Positions 11,251-21,449 of a DNA stretch of 64,000 bases are shown here, piece by piece (within the stretch, counting starts at the first letter, position 1; each line of letters begins with the position of its first letter). Source of the stretch: Macrothele yani (taxonomy: Eukaryota > Arthropoda > Arachnida > Araneae > Macrothelidae); contig CM077034.1 of NCBI GenBank assembly GCA_039090855.1, positions 9,812,984-9,876,983 on the forward strand. Reading direction: 5' to 3'. Under the pieces are notes generated by a model. The model worked only from the letters and a program-made list of their open reading frames with translations. It made no database searches and had not been told where the DNA came from. Both the position numbers and the translations under genes were made by a program.

Positions 11251-13364
11251 AGGTTCCACCTTCAGGACCTCGCTGAGGTCCTAAAGGTGAAACCTCGCCG
11301 AGGTCCTGAAGGTGAAAGTTTGCCGAGCTGCTGAAAGTGGAACCTTTGCCGAGGTCCTGAAGGTGGAACCTTACCGAAGTCCTGAACGTGCAACCTTGCC
11401 GAGGTCCTGAAGCTGGAACCTTGCCGAGGTCCTGAAACTGGAACCTTGCCGAGGTCCTGAAGGTGGAACCTTACCGAGATCCTGAAGGTGCAACCTTGCC
11501 GAGGTCCTGAAACTGGAACCTTGCCGAGGTCCTGAAGGGGGAACCTTACCGAGATCCTGAAACTGGAACCTTGTCGAGGTGTTGAAGGTCGAAACTTGCC
11601 GATGTCCTGAAGGTGGAGTCTTGTCGATGCCTTGAAGGTGGAACCTTGCCGAAGTCCTGAAGGTGGAACCTTGCCGAAGTCCTGAAGGTGCAACCTTGCC
11701 GAGGTCCTGAAGGTGGAACCTTGCCGAGGTCCTGAAACTGGAACCTTGCCGAGGTCCTGAAGGTGGAACCTTACCGAGATCCTGAAGGTGCAACCTTGCC
11801 GAGGTCCTGAAACTGGAACCTTGCCGAGGTCCTGAAGGGGGAACCTTACCGAGATCCTGAAACTGGAACCTTGTCGAGGTGTTGAAGGTCGAAACTTGCC
11901 GATGTCCTGAAGGTGGAGTCTTGTCGATGCCTTGAAGGTGGAACCTTGCCGAAGTCCTGAAGGTGGAACCTTGCCGAGGACCTGAAGGTGGAATCTTACC
12001 GAAGTCCTGAAGATGCAACCTTGCCGAGGTACTGAAGTTGGAACCTTGTCGAAGTTCTGAAGGTGGAACCTTGCCGAGGTCCTGAAGGTGGAACCTTGCC
12101 GTGGTCCTGAAGGGGGAACCTTGCCGAAGTCCTGAATGTGGAACCTTTCCGAGGTCCTGAAGGTGGAACCTTTTTGAAGTCCTGAAGGTAGAACCTTGCC
12201 GAGGTCCTCAAGGTGGAACCTGCCGAGGTCCTGAAACTGGAACCATGTCGAGGTGCTGAAGGTGGAACCTTGCCGAAGTCCTGAAGGTGGAACCTTGTCG
12301 AGGTGCTGAAGGTCGAACCTTGCCGATGTCTTGAAGGTGGAATCTTGCCGATGCCTTGAAGGTGGAATCTTGCCGAAGTCCTGAAAGTGGAACCTTGCCG
12401 TGGTCCTGAAGGTGGAATCTTGCCGAGGTCCTGAAGGTGGAACCTTGCCGAGGTCCTGAAGGTGAAACCTTGCCGAGGTCCTGAAGGTGGAGCCTTGCCG
12501 AGGTCCTGAAGGTGGAACCTTGCCAAAGTCGTGAAGGTGGACCTTTGCCGAAGTCGGGAAGTGGAACCTTGCCGAGTTCCTGAAGGTGGAACCTTACCGA
12601 GGTCCTGAAGGTGGAACCTTGTCGAAATCCTGAAGGTGGAACCTTGCCGAGGTCCTGAAGGTGGAACCCCGCCGATGTCCTGAATGTGGTTCCTCGCCGA
12701 GGTCCTGAAGGTGGAACCTTGCCGAGGTCCTTAAGGTGGAACCTTGCCGAGGTGCTGAAGGTGGAACATTGCCGAGGTCCTGAAGGTGGAACCTTGCCGA
12801 GGTGCTGAGGGTGGATCCTCGCCGAGGTCCTGGAGATGGAACCTTGGCGAAATGCTGAGGGTGGAACCTCGCTGAGGTCCTGAAGGTGGAACCTTGCCGA
12901 GGTCCTGAAGGTGGAACCTTGCCGAGGTCCTTAAGGTGGAACCTTGCCGAGGTCTTGAAAGTGGAACCTTGCCAAGGTCCTGAAGGTGGAACCTTGCCGA
13001 GGTCCCGAAGGTGGAACCTTGCCGAGGTCTCGAAGGTGGAACCTTGTCGAGGTCCTGATGGTGGAACCTTGCCCAGGTCCAGAAGGTGGAACCTCGCCGA
13101 GGTCCTGAAGGTGAAGCCTCGCCCAGGTCTTGAAGGTAGAACCTTGCCGATGTCCTGAAGGTAGGGTCTTGTCGATGCTTTAAAGGTGGAACCTTGCCGA
13201 TGTCCTGAAGGTGGGGTCTTGTCGATGCTTTAAAGGTGGAACCTTGCCGAAGTCCTGAAGGTGCAACCTTGCCAATGTCTTGAAGGTGGAATCTTGCCGA
13301 TGCCTTGAAGGTGGAACCTTTGCCGAAGTCCTGAAAGTGGAACCTTGCCGATGTCCTGAAGGTG
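11248..13364. repeat. Sat-C: 25-bp satellite within a mariner gene
   Basis: About 85 copies of a 25-bp unit (core GGTCCTGAAGGTGGAACCTT), moderately diverged, GC-richer than its surroundings. On the minus strand the unit reads HLQDLGKV. At the right edge the host mariner's helix-turn-helix runs directly into it: GELRI, then ATVIRHLQDIGKV, then the array. Relatives have HLHDLGK or similar at this point, so the unit appears to be a repeated copy of the gene's own 25 bases. A 12-unit (300-bp) block is duplicated, with about 11460-11680 repeated at about 11760-11980. Three-frame cycling (25 is not a multiple of 3) gives long artificial open frames that should not be called genes. Confidence 0.9.
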
Positions 13365-13389
13365 ACGAATCACGGTGGCCTCTTATATC

Positions 13390-13640
13390 CTCAGCTCGCC
13401 GAGAAACAATCCGAGTGTTGATTGTCGGATTTGCCTCTACGGCCTGGCACACGGTCTCCGAATCCACGGTTCGAGGACTACCAGACCTTGGTTGATCGTC
13501 GAGATCTCTCTCACTTGAGCGAAATTTCTTCAACCGTCTGGTTGCGGTGCTGTGGTCCACGGAACCTTCCCCTTTCGCATGACAAATGTTTCGTGTTGCT
13601 TGAGCAGAGTTATGACCGAGTTCAAACTCGTAAAGCAAAC
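13390..13640 (-). pseudogene. Mariner transposase N-terminal fragment
   Basis: Minus-strand reading: LLYEFELGHNSAQATRNICH, then GEGSVDHSTATRRLKKF, then LDDQPRSGSPRTVDSE and VEANPTINTRIVS. This is the first helix-turn-helix, the GRP-like linker and the start of the second helix-turn-helix of a mariner transposase. A frameshift then leads to GELRI, a stop codon, and ATVIRHLQDIGKV, which merges into Sat-C. No ATG is visible at the normal position (TTG at 13636-13638). Confidence 0.88.
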
Positions 13641-13741
13641 GTTACTTAATTAGCCAATTGTGGCTGTTCATCTTTTAGGCGTCCCAACCACAGACAGAAC
13701 GACGACATGCAATGCTGTTCACAGCAACGACTACCGCTTTA

Positions 13742-14930
13742 CACTGAAGAGCAATTGAATTAGAGACAGCTGGCGTAAGGCAAATGTGGCGCTGTGGGCG
13801 GCACTGTAAACGGAAACGACATGACGTATGCAGCGATCCGACAATATAAGGAGTGATGCGACGGGAATCAGTAAGAGTCGGACGCAGTATGTATAAGACG
13901 AAGGATCTATGCGCATTTGATCGTGGGCAAATTGTGGGGAACCCGACGAATGGCTCACTCCATCTCGGAAGTCGTGCAGGCACTGGGATTTTCACGAGCC
14001 ACATGTGTCACAGGTGCACCGTGAGTATATCGAATCCGGTAAAGCCATCCCTGCAAGAGCCAACAGCTGTGGACAACAGCGTGTGGATGAGCGGGGTCAT
14101 CCTCGGCTAGCTCGCATTATAACAGCGGATAGACGGACCACAGTGCAAGAAATCACTCGACAACTTAACGCTGGTGCACAAAAACGTGTAAGCAGCCACA
14201 CCATCCAGAACTATCTCCTCGCTATGGGGTACAGAAGCCATCGTCCCACGAGGGTACCGCTGCTGACCGCACACCACAGGGTGCAAAGATTATCGTGGGC
14301 GCGGAAACATCGCCACTGGACCCTAGACATGTGGGAAAATGTTGCCTGGACTGATGAGTCGAGATTCACGTTGGTGCATGCGGATGGCAGGATACGAGTA
14401 CGGCGCAAACCACATGAAGCGATGGATCCTTCTTGCCAGCAGGGTACTCTTCAAGCTGGTGGGGGTGGCATTCTCGTCTGGGGACTGTTTACGTGGACTG
14501 AAATGGGACCCCTGGTACGTGTGACATCGTCCCTCACAGGTCGAGGTTACCGGGATATCCTGGACGACAATTTGCTCCCGTTTGTGCGTCTTCAACATCC
14601 CACTATGGACCTCATCCTGCAACAAGACAATGCAGCTCCCGAATTGTATCCAAATGGTTGGATGAACACTCCATCGACGTGACCTCACTTCCTTGGCGAG
14701 CTAGGTCACCTGATCGAGAACATCTGCGATGCCAGCGAGAGAGATGAACCCCCTCTATCAGATCTTCGTGAACTGTGGGAGCTTGTTCAGGGGTCGTGGA
14801 TCCGTATGGCTTCCCAACGCTTCCGGTGTCTTGTCGAGTCCATGCCGAGACGAATCGCCGCCGTCATCAGGGCGAAAGGTGCTGCTACACGTTACTAGAC
14901 AGGTATCTCTAATTTAATTGCCCTTCAGTG
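13742..14930 (+). mobile_element. Tc1-like element, complete ends, dead transposase
   Basis: 1189 bp, flanked by TA at 13740-13741 and 14931-14932. The inverted repeats are 27 bp with three mismatches, at 13742-13768 and 14904-14930, and start CACTGAAG. It has the usual size and layout of a Tc1 element with a single transposase gene. Confidence 0.95.
13889..14898 (+). pseudogene. Tc1 transposase (DD34E), frameshifted
   Basis: ATG at 13889 begins MYKTKDLCAFDRGQIVG. Frame changes follow, with RMAHSISEVVQALGFSRAT in another frame, then a long open stretch REYIESGKA... to DNAAP (about 14020-14640). It covers the second helix-turn-helix, the first catalytic Asp (WTDESRFTL), GGGGILVWGLF and the second Asp (LQQDNAAP). 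A deletion of about 4 bases after AAP shifts the frame to RIVSKWLDEHSIDVTSLPW. A second deletion removes most of the LNP part of the SPDLNPIEN motif next to the catalytic Glu, giving SPD-REHL. The C-terminus ends VESMPRRIAAVIRAKG...RY and stop at 14898. Non-functional. Confidence 0.92.
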
Positions 14931-15110
14931 TATATCCCTTTGGACTGACTGCAATGCGCGACTTGAACTAGTTTAAACACGTGACATCAGCACATGCGTT
15001 TATGCAAATATTGCAAAACTTTCGCCTCTCTCTCTGCAGATTCTCAATTTTAGAAGCACATTTTGTTTGATAAGACAAATAATGTTTAAAGAAACCCAAC
15101 TTCTTTTCAG

Positions 15111-15267
15111 GAGAGTTCTACACCTGCGATGTGACATCACAGCATCATGGTCCGGCCCTAGATGTGTGGCGATCAGATGTCCCAGACTCAATGTCCCCTC
15201 CCATGATTGTACCGCGGGATATTCTGTAGGGAGTGAATGCTCAATAACTTGCAATTCGCGGACACAG
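15111..15267 (+). CDS. Candidate sushi (CCP) domain exon 2
   Basis: Seen: TTCTTTTCAG|GAG acceptor and CACAG|GTAAGT donor, both good consensus, around a 157-nt open segment. It reads RVLHLRCDITASWSGPRC, then VAIR, then CPRLNVPSHDC, then GYSVGSECSITCNSRTQ. That is the end of one sushi module (Cys, Trp-Ser-Gly, Cys), a four-residue linker and the first half of the next module (Cys-Pro, then Gly-Ser-x-Cys-x-x-x-Cys). The donor leaves phase 0. The listed acceptor gives phase 2, which does not match the phase-1 donor of exon 1. A weaker AG at 15114-15115 would match. Known: sushi repeats occur in complement-like, adhesion and clotting proteins. Inferred: this exon and the one at 7212 belong to one gene and code the two halves of one module. 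Further exons were not found. Confidence 0.58.
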
Positions 15268-15357
15268 GTAAGTGTGTTTATATAAATTCAGTCCCTTATT
15301 AAACAAGGGAAATTTTACCTATTATAGGACAAATCAACCTGTAATCTCATTTCCTTA
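15268..15357. other. Intron-like sequence after sushi exon 2
   Basis: Starts with GTAAGT. Short, AT-rich and single-copy, running up to the TA (15358-15359) in front of the next Tc1 element. Confidence 0.35.
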
Positions 15358-15464
15358 TACTATGCTGTGCAAATTAATTGGGACAAAGTAAAAAATCACT
15401 CTTTTTTCCAAATCTATGCCTTTATATCATTCTATGCCTTGACATACACTGATAAATACCTGTA

Positions 15465-18400
15465 TTAGTATGAAGTATGTCCTCCTTTAGCAGAAATGAC
15501 CTCTTGAATTTCGTTTTGGCATTGACTCCACTAATTGACTGCCCATATTTTTCACTTCAACTACACTTTTATAGCATTCGTTATCATGCGTTCTTTGGTT
15601 GTACAGTCCATTTTACCTAAACGTCTCTTCACAATCGTGGAACCACACTTTTATAGCATTCGTTATCATGCGTTCTTTGGTTGTACAGTCCATTTTACCT
15701 AAACGTCTCTTCATAATCGTGGAACCACACTTTTATAGCATTCGTTATCATGCGTTCTTTGGTTGTACAGTCCATTTTACCTAAACGTCTCTTCACAATC
15801 GTGGCACCACACTTTTATAGCATTCGTTATCATGCGTTCTTTGGTTGTACAGTCCATTTTACCTAAACGTCTCTTCATAATCGTGGAACCACACTTTTAT
15901 AGCATTCGTTATCATGCGTTCTTTGGTTGTACAGTCCATTTTACCTAAACGTCTCTTCACAATCGTGGAACCACACTTTTATAGCATTCGTTATCAAGCG
16001 TTCTTTGGTTGTACAGTCTATTTTACCTAAACGTCTCTTCATAATCGTGGAACCACACTTTTATAGCATTCGTTATCATGCGTTCTTTGGTTGTACAGTC
16101 CATTTTACCTAAACGTCTCTTCACAATCGTGGAACCACACTTTTATAGCATTCGTTATCATGCGTTCTTTGGTTGTACAGTCCATTTTACCTAAACGTCT
16201 CTTCATAATCGTGGAACCACACTTTTATAGCATTCGTTATCATGCGTTCTTTGGTTGTACAGTCCATTTCACCTAAACGTCTCTTCACAATCGTGGAACC
16301 ACACTTTTATAGCATTCGTTATCATGCGTTCTTTGGTTGTACAGTCCATTTTACCTAAACGTCTCTTCACAATCGTGGAACCACACTTTTATAGCATTCG
16401 TTATCATGCGTTCTTTGGTTGTACAGTCCATTTTACCTAAACGTCTCTTCACAATCGTGGAACCACACATTTATAGCATTCGTTATCATGCGTTCTTTGG
16501 TTGTACAGTCCATTTTACCTAAACGTCTCCTCATAATCGTGGAACCACACTTTTATAGCATGCGTTATCATGCGTTCTTTGGTTGTACACTCCATTTTAC
16601 CTAAACGTCTCTTCATAATCGTGGAACCACACTTTTATAGCATTCGTTATCATGCGTTCTTTGGTTGTACAGTCCATTTTACCTAAACGTCTCTTCATAA
16701 TCGTGGAACCACACTTTTATAGCATTCGTTATCATGCGTTCTTTGGTTGTACAGTCCATTTTACCTAAACGTCTCTTCATAATCGTGGAACCACACTTTT
16801 ATAGCATTCGTTATCATGCGTTCTTTGGTTGTACAGTCCATTTTACCTAAACGTCTCTTCACAATCGTGGAACCACACTTTTATAGCATTCGTTATCATG
16901 CGTTCTTTGGTTGTACAGTCCATTTTGCCTAAACGTCTCTTCACAATCGTGGAACCACACTTTTATAGCATTCGTTATCATGCGTTCTTTGGTTGTACAG
17001 TCCATTTTACCTAAACGTCTCTTCACAATCGTGGAACTACACTTTTATAGCATTCGTTATCATGCGTTCTTTGGTTGTAAAGTCCATTTTACCTAAACGT
17101 CTCTTCACAATCGTAGAACCACACTTTTATAGCATTCGTTATCATGCGTTCTTTGGTTGTACAGTCCATTTTACCTAAACGTCTCTTCACAATCGTGGAA
17201 CCACACTTTTATAGCATTCGTTATCATGCGTTCTTTGGTTGTACAGTCCATTTTACCTAAACGTCTCTTCATAATCGTGGAACCACACTTTTATAGCATT
17301 CGTTATCATGCGTTCTTTGGTTGTACAGTCCATTTTACCTAAACGTCTCTTCAAAATCGTGGAACCACACTTTTACAGCATTCGTTATCATGCGTTCTTT
17401 GGTTGTACAGTCCATTTTACCTAAACGTCTCTTCACAATCGTGGAACCACACTTTTACAGCATTCGTTATCATGCGTTCTTTGGTTGTACAGTCCATTTT
17501 ACCTAAACGTCTCTTCATAATCGTGGAACCACACTTTTATAGCATTCGTTATCATGCGTTCTTTGGTTGTACAGTCCATTTTACCTAAACGTCTCTTCAT
17601 AATCGTGGAACCACACTTTTACAGCATTCGTTATCATGCGTTCTTTGGTTGTACAGTCCATTTTACCTAAACGTCTCTTCACAGTCGTGGAACCACACTT
17701 TTATAGCATTCGTTATCATGCGTTCTTTGGTTGTACAGTCCATTTTACCTAAACGTCTCTTCATAATCGTGGAACCACACTTTTATAGCATTCGTTATCA
17801 TGCGTTCTTTGGTTGTACAGTCCATTTTACCTAAACGTCTCTTCACAATCGTGGAACCACACTTTTATAGCATTCGTTATCATGCGTTCTTTGGTTGTAC
17901 AGTCCATTTTACCTAAACGTCTCTTCACAATCGTGGAACCACACTTTTATAGCATTCGTTATCATGCGTTCTTTGGTTGTACAGTCCATTTTACCTAAAC
18001 GTCTCTTCATAATCGTGGAACCACACTCTTATAGCATTCGTTATCATGCGTTCTTTGGTTGTACAGTACATTTTACCTAAACGTCTCTTCATAATCGTGG
18101 AACCACACTTTTATAGCATTCGTTATCATGCGTTCTTTGGTTGTACAGTCCATTTTACCTAAACGTCTCCTCATAATCGTGAAACCACACTTTTATAGCA
18201 TGCGTTATCATGCGTTCTTTGGTTGTACACTCCATTTTACCTAAACGTCTCTTCATAATCGTGGAACCACACTTTTATAGCATTCGTTATCATGCGTTCT
18301 TTGGTTGTACAGTCCATTTTACCTAAACGTCTCTTCATAATCGTGGAACCACACTTTTATAGCATTCGTTATCATGCGTTCTTTGGTTGTCTAGTCCATT

Positions 18401-19645
18401 TTACCTAAACGTCTCTTCATAATCGTGGAACCACACTTTTATAGCATTCGTTATCATGCGTTCTTTGGTTGTACAGTCCATTTTACCTAAACGTCTCTTC
18501 ACAATCGTGGAACCACACTTTTATAGCATTCGTTATCATGCGTTCTTTGGTTGTACAGTCTATTTTACCTAAACGTCTCTTCATAATCGTGGAACCACAC
18601 TTTTATAGCATTCGTTATCATGCGTTCTTTGGTTGTACAGTCCATTTTACCTAAACGTCTCTTCATAATCGTGGAACCACACTTTTATAGCATTCGTTAT
18701 CATGCGTTCTTTGGTTGTACAGTCCATTTTACCTAAACGTCTTTTCATAATCGTGGAACCACACTTGTATAGCATTCGTTATCATGCGTTCTTTGGTTGT
18801 ACAGTCCATTTTACCTAAACGTCTCTTCAAAATATTCCACAAGTTTTCTATGGGATTTAAGTCTGGTGAATTTCCAGGCCAATCAAGCAAATGAATTTGA
18901 TTTTCCAGCTTGACCAATTTCGAATTGTGACATGGGGCCAAGTCATGTTGAAATGTCCCGTCAAAAGTTTGCAAGAATGGAACAATCCTACGTTGTAATA
19001 TTTCTACGTACTTGGCTGAATATCTTGAACAGGAACTAAGCTTCCGGTGTCATTTGATGTGAAAAACCCCCAAAACATCTGTTTCAGAGGGTGTTTTACA
19101 GTTTATTTCACATGCTCAGGTCTTAAGTTGCTTCGTCTAACGACATTTGCTTCGTAACCCTGCACAAATAAATGAGTTTCATCACTGAAAATTACCCTTT
19201 TCCAGTCGTCAGCAGTCCATGATTTATATTTTTTGGCCCATGCTAAACGTTTTAATTTCATTTTCGCATTCAAATATTGCTTTTTGGTTGGTCTTCTTGC
19301 CTTCCGGCCAACTTCCAGAAACCTACGGCGTTCAGTTGAATGACTAACATCACAACCACTAGCCAATAAATCTTTTGGAAGCTCTGTGCTTGTTTTTTTT
19401 TTTTTTTTTGGATTCATTTTGCTATTTCTGATTAGATATTTATCGGTTCGTGGAGTTGTTTTTCGTTTTCTTCCACATTAACCTCTCCTTTTTGGAGACG
19501 ATGATCCAGATGCATTGTATCGCTTAAGCAGTCTTGATACACTTGATTTGCCTACACCAACTGCAGAAGCGATATCTCTCACTGTCATAGAAGTGTGATC
19601 CTTCACAGCAATTATTTTTGCACGCTTCCTTGGGGAAATATCCAT
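15465..19645 (-). pseudogene. Tc1 transposase interrupted by Sat-D
   Basis: Minus-strand start at 19645 (MDISPRKRAKIIAVKD), then MTVRDIASAVGVGKSSVSRL (helix-turn-helix) and a stop inside the GRKRKTTPRTD region. A lysine-coding A run of over 20 bases (19390-19410) follows, then LPKDLLASGCDVSHST and RVIFSDETHLFVQGYE (first catalytic Asp). Then FQHDLAPCHNSK (second Asp), [19 protein letters not shown] (catalytic Glu) and RRLGKMDCTTKERMITNAI. At this point Sat-D begins (about 18830). Left of the array the gene resumes as QLVESMPKR and, after a frame change, QEVISAKGGHTSY with a stop at 15465-15467. All catalytic residues are visible, but stops and the array make it dead. Confidence 0.92.
15565..18830 (-). 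repeat. Sat-D: 82-bp satellite made of Tc1 transposase code
   Basis: About 40 copies of an 82-bp unit, over 95 percent alike by eye. On the minus strand the unit reads RRLGKMDCTTKERM, then ITNAIKVWFHDYE. This is exactly the transposase segment that abuts the array at its right edge, so the array grew by duplicating that segment in place. At the unit junction, TGAAG is shared by the end (GATTATGAAG) and the start (TTTTGAAGAGAC) of the duplicated segment, a possible microhomology. The first eight or so units alternate CACAATCG and CATAATCG (a 164-bp dimer). A rare variant pair (GCATGCG with TACACTCC) occurs at about 16555 and again 1640 bp (20 units) later. Confidence 0.96.
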
Positions 19646-19970
19646 TTTTCAATACACGAAAGCAACACGTACTCACAGAGAGCAAAAACTAACATCCACC
19701 TGTCGCACACGAAAGCTTACAACTGAAGCTGAAGTGCCTATTTCCTGTTTAAAACAGGTCAAACCACATTCTTACTATCAAGTTCTAACAGTCACACCAC
19801 CTCACAGCTGATAAAACCGGTTTACGTGGGTTTCCGACATCAACTGGAGATAACATTACAATTCTGAGAATAAAATAGCTTGTCCCAATTAATTTGCACG
19901 GTATAATATACACAGGTGTGGCGCAGTTGTCTAATTGCCAGCCTGTGAAATATTCTATAGTTACGGATTA

Positions 19971-20254
19971 CGAGGGCTGTTCAATAAAGACTGGCATTAA
20001 AGTTTCTGAAGAAATACAGATGGCGCTACTCAGCGGTATGAACGCAGAGAGGAAAGATTGACCTTGATGAACAGCTGCGCGAAGTTGTTTCACACGAGGT
20101 CAGATACTTTTGCGTTTGTGGGGTAGAGAAGTGAGGTTACTTGTTTGTCGCCTCTAAACTTTCCCTCATGTCTGCTTTCGGTGAACAACGTTATGCGATT
20201 AAATTTTGCTTTCACCTCGGTAAAACAACTACGCAAACTTATCAAATGATTATA
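19971..20254 (+). mobile_element. Mariner 5' end, truncated
   Basis: TA at 19969-19970, followed by CGAGGGCTGTTCAATAAAGA, a mariner-type inverted repeat. About 200 bp downstream ATG 20168 opens MSAFGEQRYAIKFCFHLGKT, then TTQTYQMI, the N-terminus of a mariner transposase. The copy ends at the TA where the next Tc1 begins. The sequence beyond that Tc1 is not mariner, so the rest is lost rather than merely displaced. Confidence 0.82.
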
Positions 20255-21445
20255 CACTATCTACCAACAAGTAATTGGACACCTGTGATAGCACAGGAAG
20301 ACGAAGTTTATTCACCTTCAATAGTTGGTGGAACCTCCACAAGCGGCGATTGCAGCTGCGCATACTCTCAACCAGGCGTTGTACGACGGCTAGCGGTATT
20401 TTCTTCCACTCGGCTTGGAGAAGACAGGTCAGTTCCTTCACCGATTTCGGACGGTGGGGGGCACCCCTTAAGTCGACGCTCCAACTCGTCTCAGAGGTGC
20501 TCGATAGGGTTAAGGTCCGGGCTCTGCGCAGGCCAGTCCATTCGATTAACCACATTGTCACCATACCAAGCCATGGTGGACCTCGCAACATGACAGGTGG
20601 CATTGTCATCCTGAAAGTAACATGGGTCCACCCCATAAAACTGGCACAACGTAGGAAGCGCATGGTCATCCAAAACGGTGCAGTAGGTCTCGGCGTTGAG
20701 TCTACCAGGAATTGCGGCCAATGGTCCTGTGCCATACCAGGAGAAACACCCCCATAGCATAATTCCACCGCCGCCGAACTTCACAGTTGGCACAATACAT
20801 TCCGGCAGGAGGCGTTCTCCAGGCAGACGCCAAACCCAGACCCTGCCATCCGAACGGTAGAGGGTGAACCTTGATTCGTCGCTCCAGAGAACCTGTTTCC
20901 ACTGTTCAACGGTCTAGTGTCGACGTTCTTTGCACCACGTTATCCGAGCAGCGCTATTGGACTTGGTGATCAAAGGCTTGTGGGTCCATGATAACCGAGC
21001 AGATGGGCTTCCTTACGGATGGTATTCATCGAAAGAACACTCCCGGATGCCTGTTGAAACTCCTCGCGGATGTGGCCCATCGATTCGGTGCGGTTCTTCC
21101 GAATTTCTCTGACCAGCACCCGTCGGTCTCTAACTCCCAGTTTTGTGGGTCTGCCGGGTCAGGGCACATTCCGACAGTCACCTCTAATCTTCCACTTGCC
21201 AATCACGTAGGCCACTGTCGTTTTTGGGTATTTCAACTGGTTGGATATGTCATCGGCCATTTCTGCGATACCTGACGATTACACCTTTCTCGAAATCAGA
21301 GAGCTCCGAACTGCGTGGCATCGTGCATGCGACTGGTTGCGTTGTTGTTTCCCGCACGATATTTAACGGCGGCGGCCGTGACGTGCATCAGGACCGCAGA
21401 TATCGTCGATTGCAGGGGTGTCCAATTACTTGTTGGTAGATAGTG
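20255..21445 (-). mobile_element. Tc1-like element with perfect inverted repeats
   Basis: 1191 bp, flanked by TA at 20253-20254 and 21446-21447. Perfect 29-bp inverted repeats lie at 20255-20283 and 21417-21445, beginning CACTATCTACCAACAAG. Perfect ends suggest this copy is younger than its neighbours, although its gene is broken. It separates the mariner 5' fragment from the 3' end of the non-LTR retrotransposon. Confidence 0.96.
20318..21321 (-). pseudogene. Tc1 transposase (DD34E), nonsense and frameshifts
   Basis: Minus-strand start at 21321 (MPRSSELSDFEKGVIV). After frame changes it continues KPLITKSNSAARITWCKERRH. A TAG (20914-20916) replaces the Trp expected before [19 protein letters not shown] (first catalytic Asp in SDESRF). 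The open stretch then carries [36 protein letters not shown] (second Asp) and [16 protein letters not shown] (catalytic Glu in PIEH). The C-terminal AEWKKIPLAVVQRLVESM and GGSTNY with a stop at 20318-20320 are present with a frame change. The catalytic core is intact; the nonsense codon and the indels inactivate it. Confidence 0.92.
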
Positions 21446-21449
21446 TATA

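Larger units (their letters stand above)
10867..13645 (-). mobile_element. Minus-strand mariner relic split by Sat-C
   Basis: On the minus strand the N-terminal coding part lies at 13390-13640, Sat-C fills 11248-13364, and the C-terminal part lies at 10942-11230. Beyond the C-terminus, GGTTGTCGGAAAAGTCATGA near 10870 looks like a mariner inverted repeat next to TA (10865-10866). The two coding ends share orientation and the same mariner flavour (N-terminus YEFELGHNSAQATRNIC, C-terminus ERWQKVIEQNGHYIID). I therefore infer one original copy whose central catalytic region was lost and replaced by the array. The 5' inverted repeat was not found. Confidence 0.8.
15360..19906 (-). mobile_element. 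Tc1-like element swollen by Sat-D
   Basis: The matching ends carry the inverted repeat GTGCAAATTAATTGGGACAA: left at about 15360-15384, right at about 19881-19906, each next to TA. The TA-rich ends leave the exact border uncertain by a few bases. A Tc1 copy is normally 1.2-1.7 kb; this one is about 4.5 kb because roughly 3.27 kb of Sat-D sits inside the transposase gene. Confidence 0.9.

Noticed and set aside
11262..13158. Long open frames with a 25-residue repeat (for example HLQDLGKVPPSGPRQGS)
   Set aside because: A 25-bp period read in three frames gives such peptides automatically, and several frames on both strands are open.
14729..14917. Separate small gene after the Tc1 open frame
   Set aside because: Alternate frame of the frameshifted Tc1 C-terminus.
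15599..18654. Sixteen or more 61-residue plus-strand frames beginning MYSPFYLNVSS
   Set aside because: Antisense shadow of the transposase code in Sat-D.
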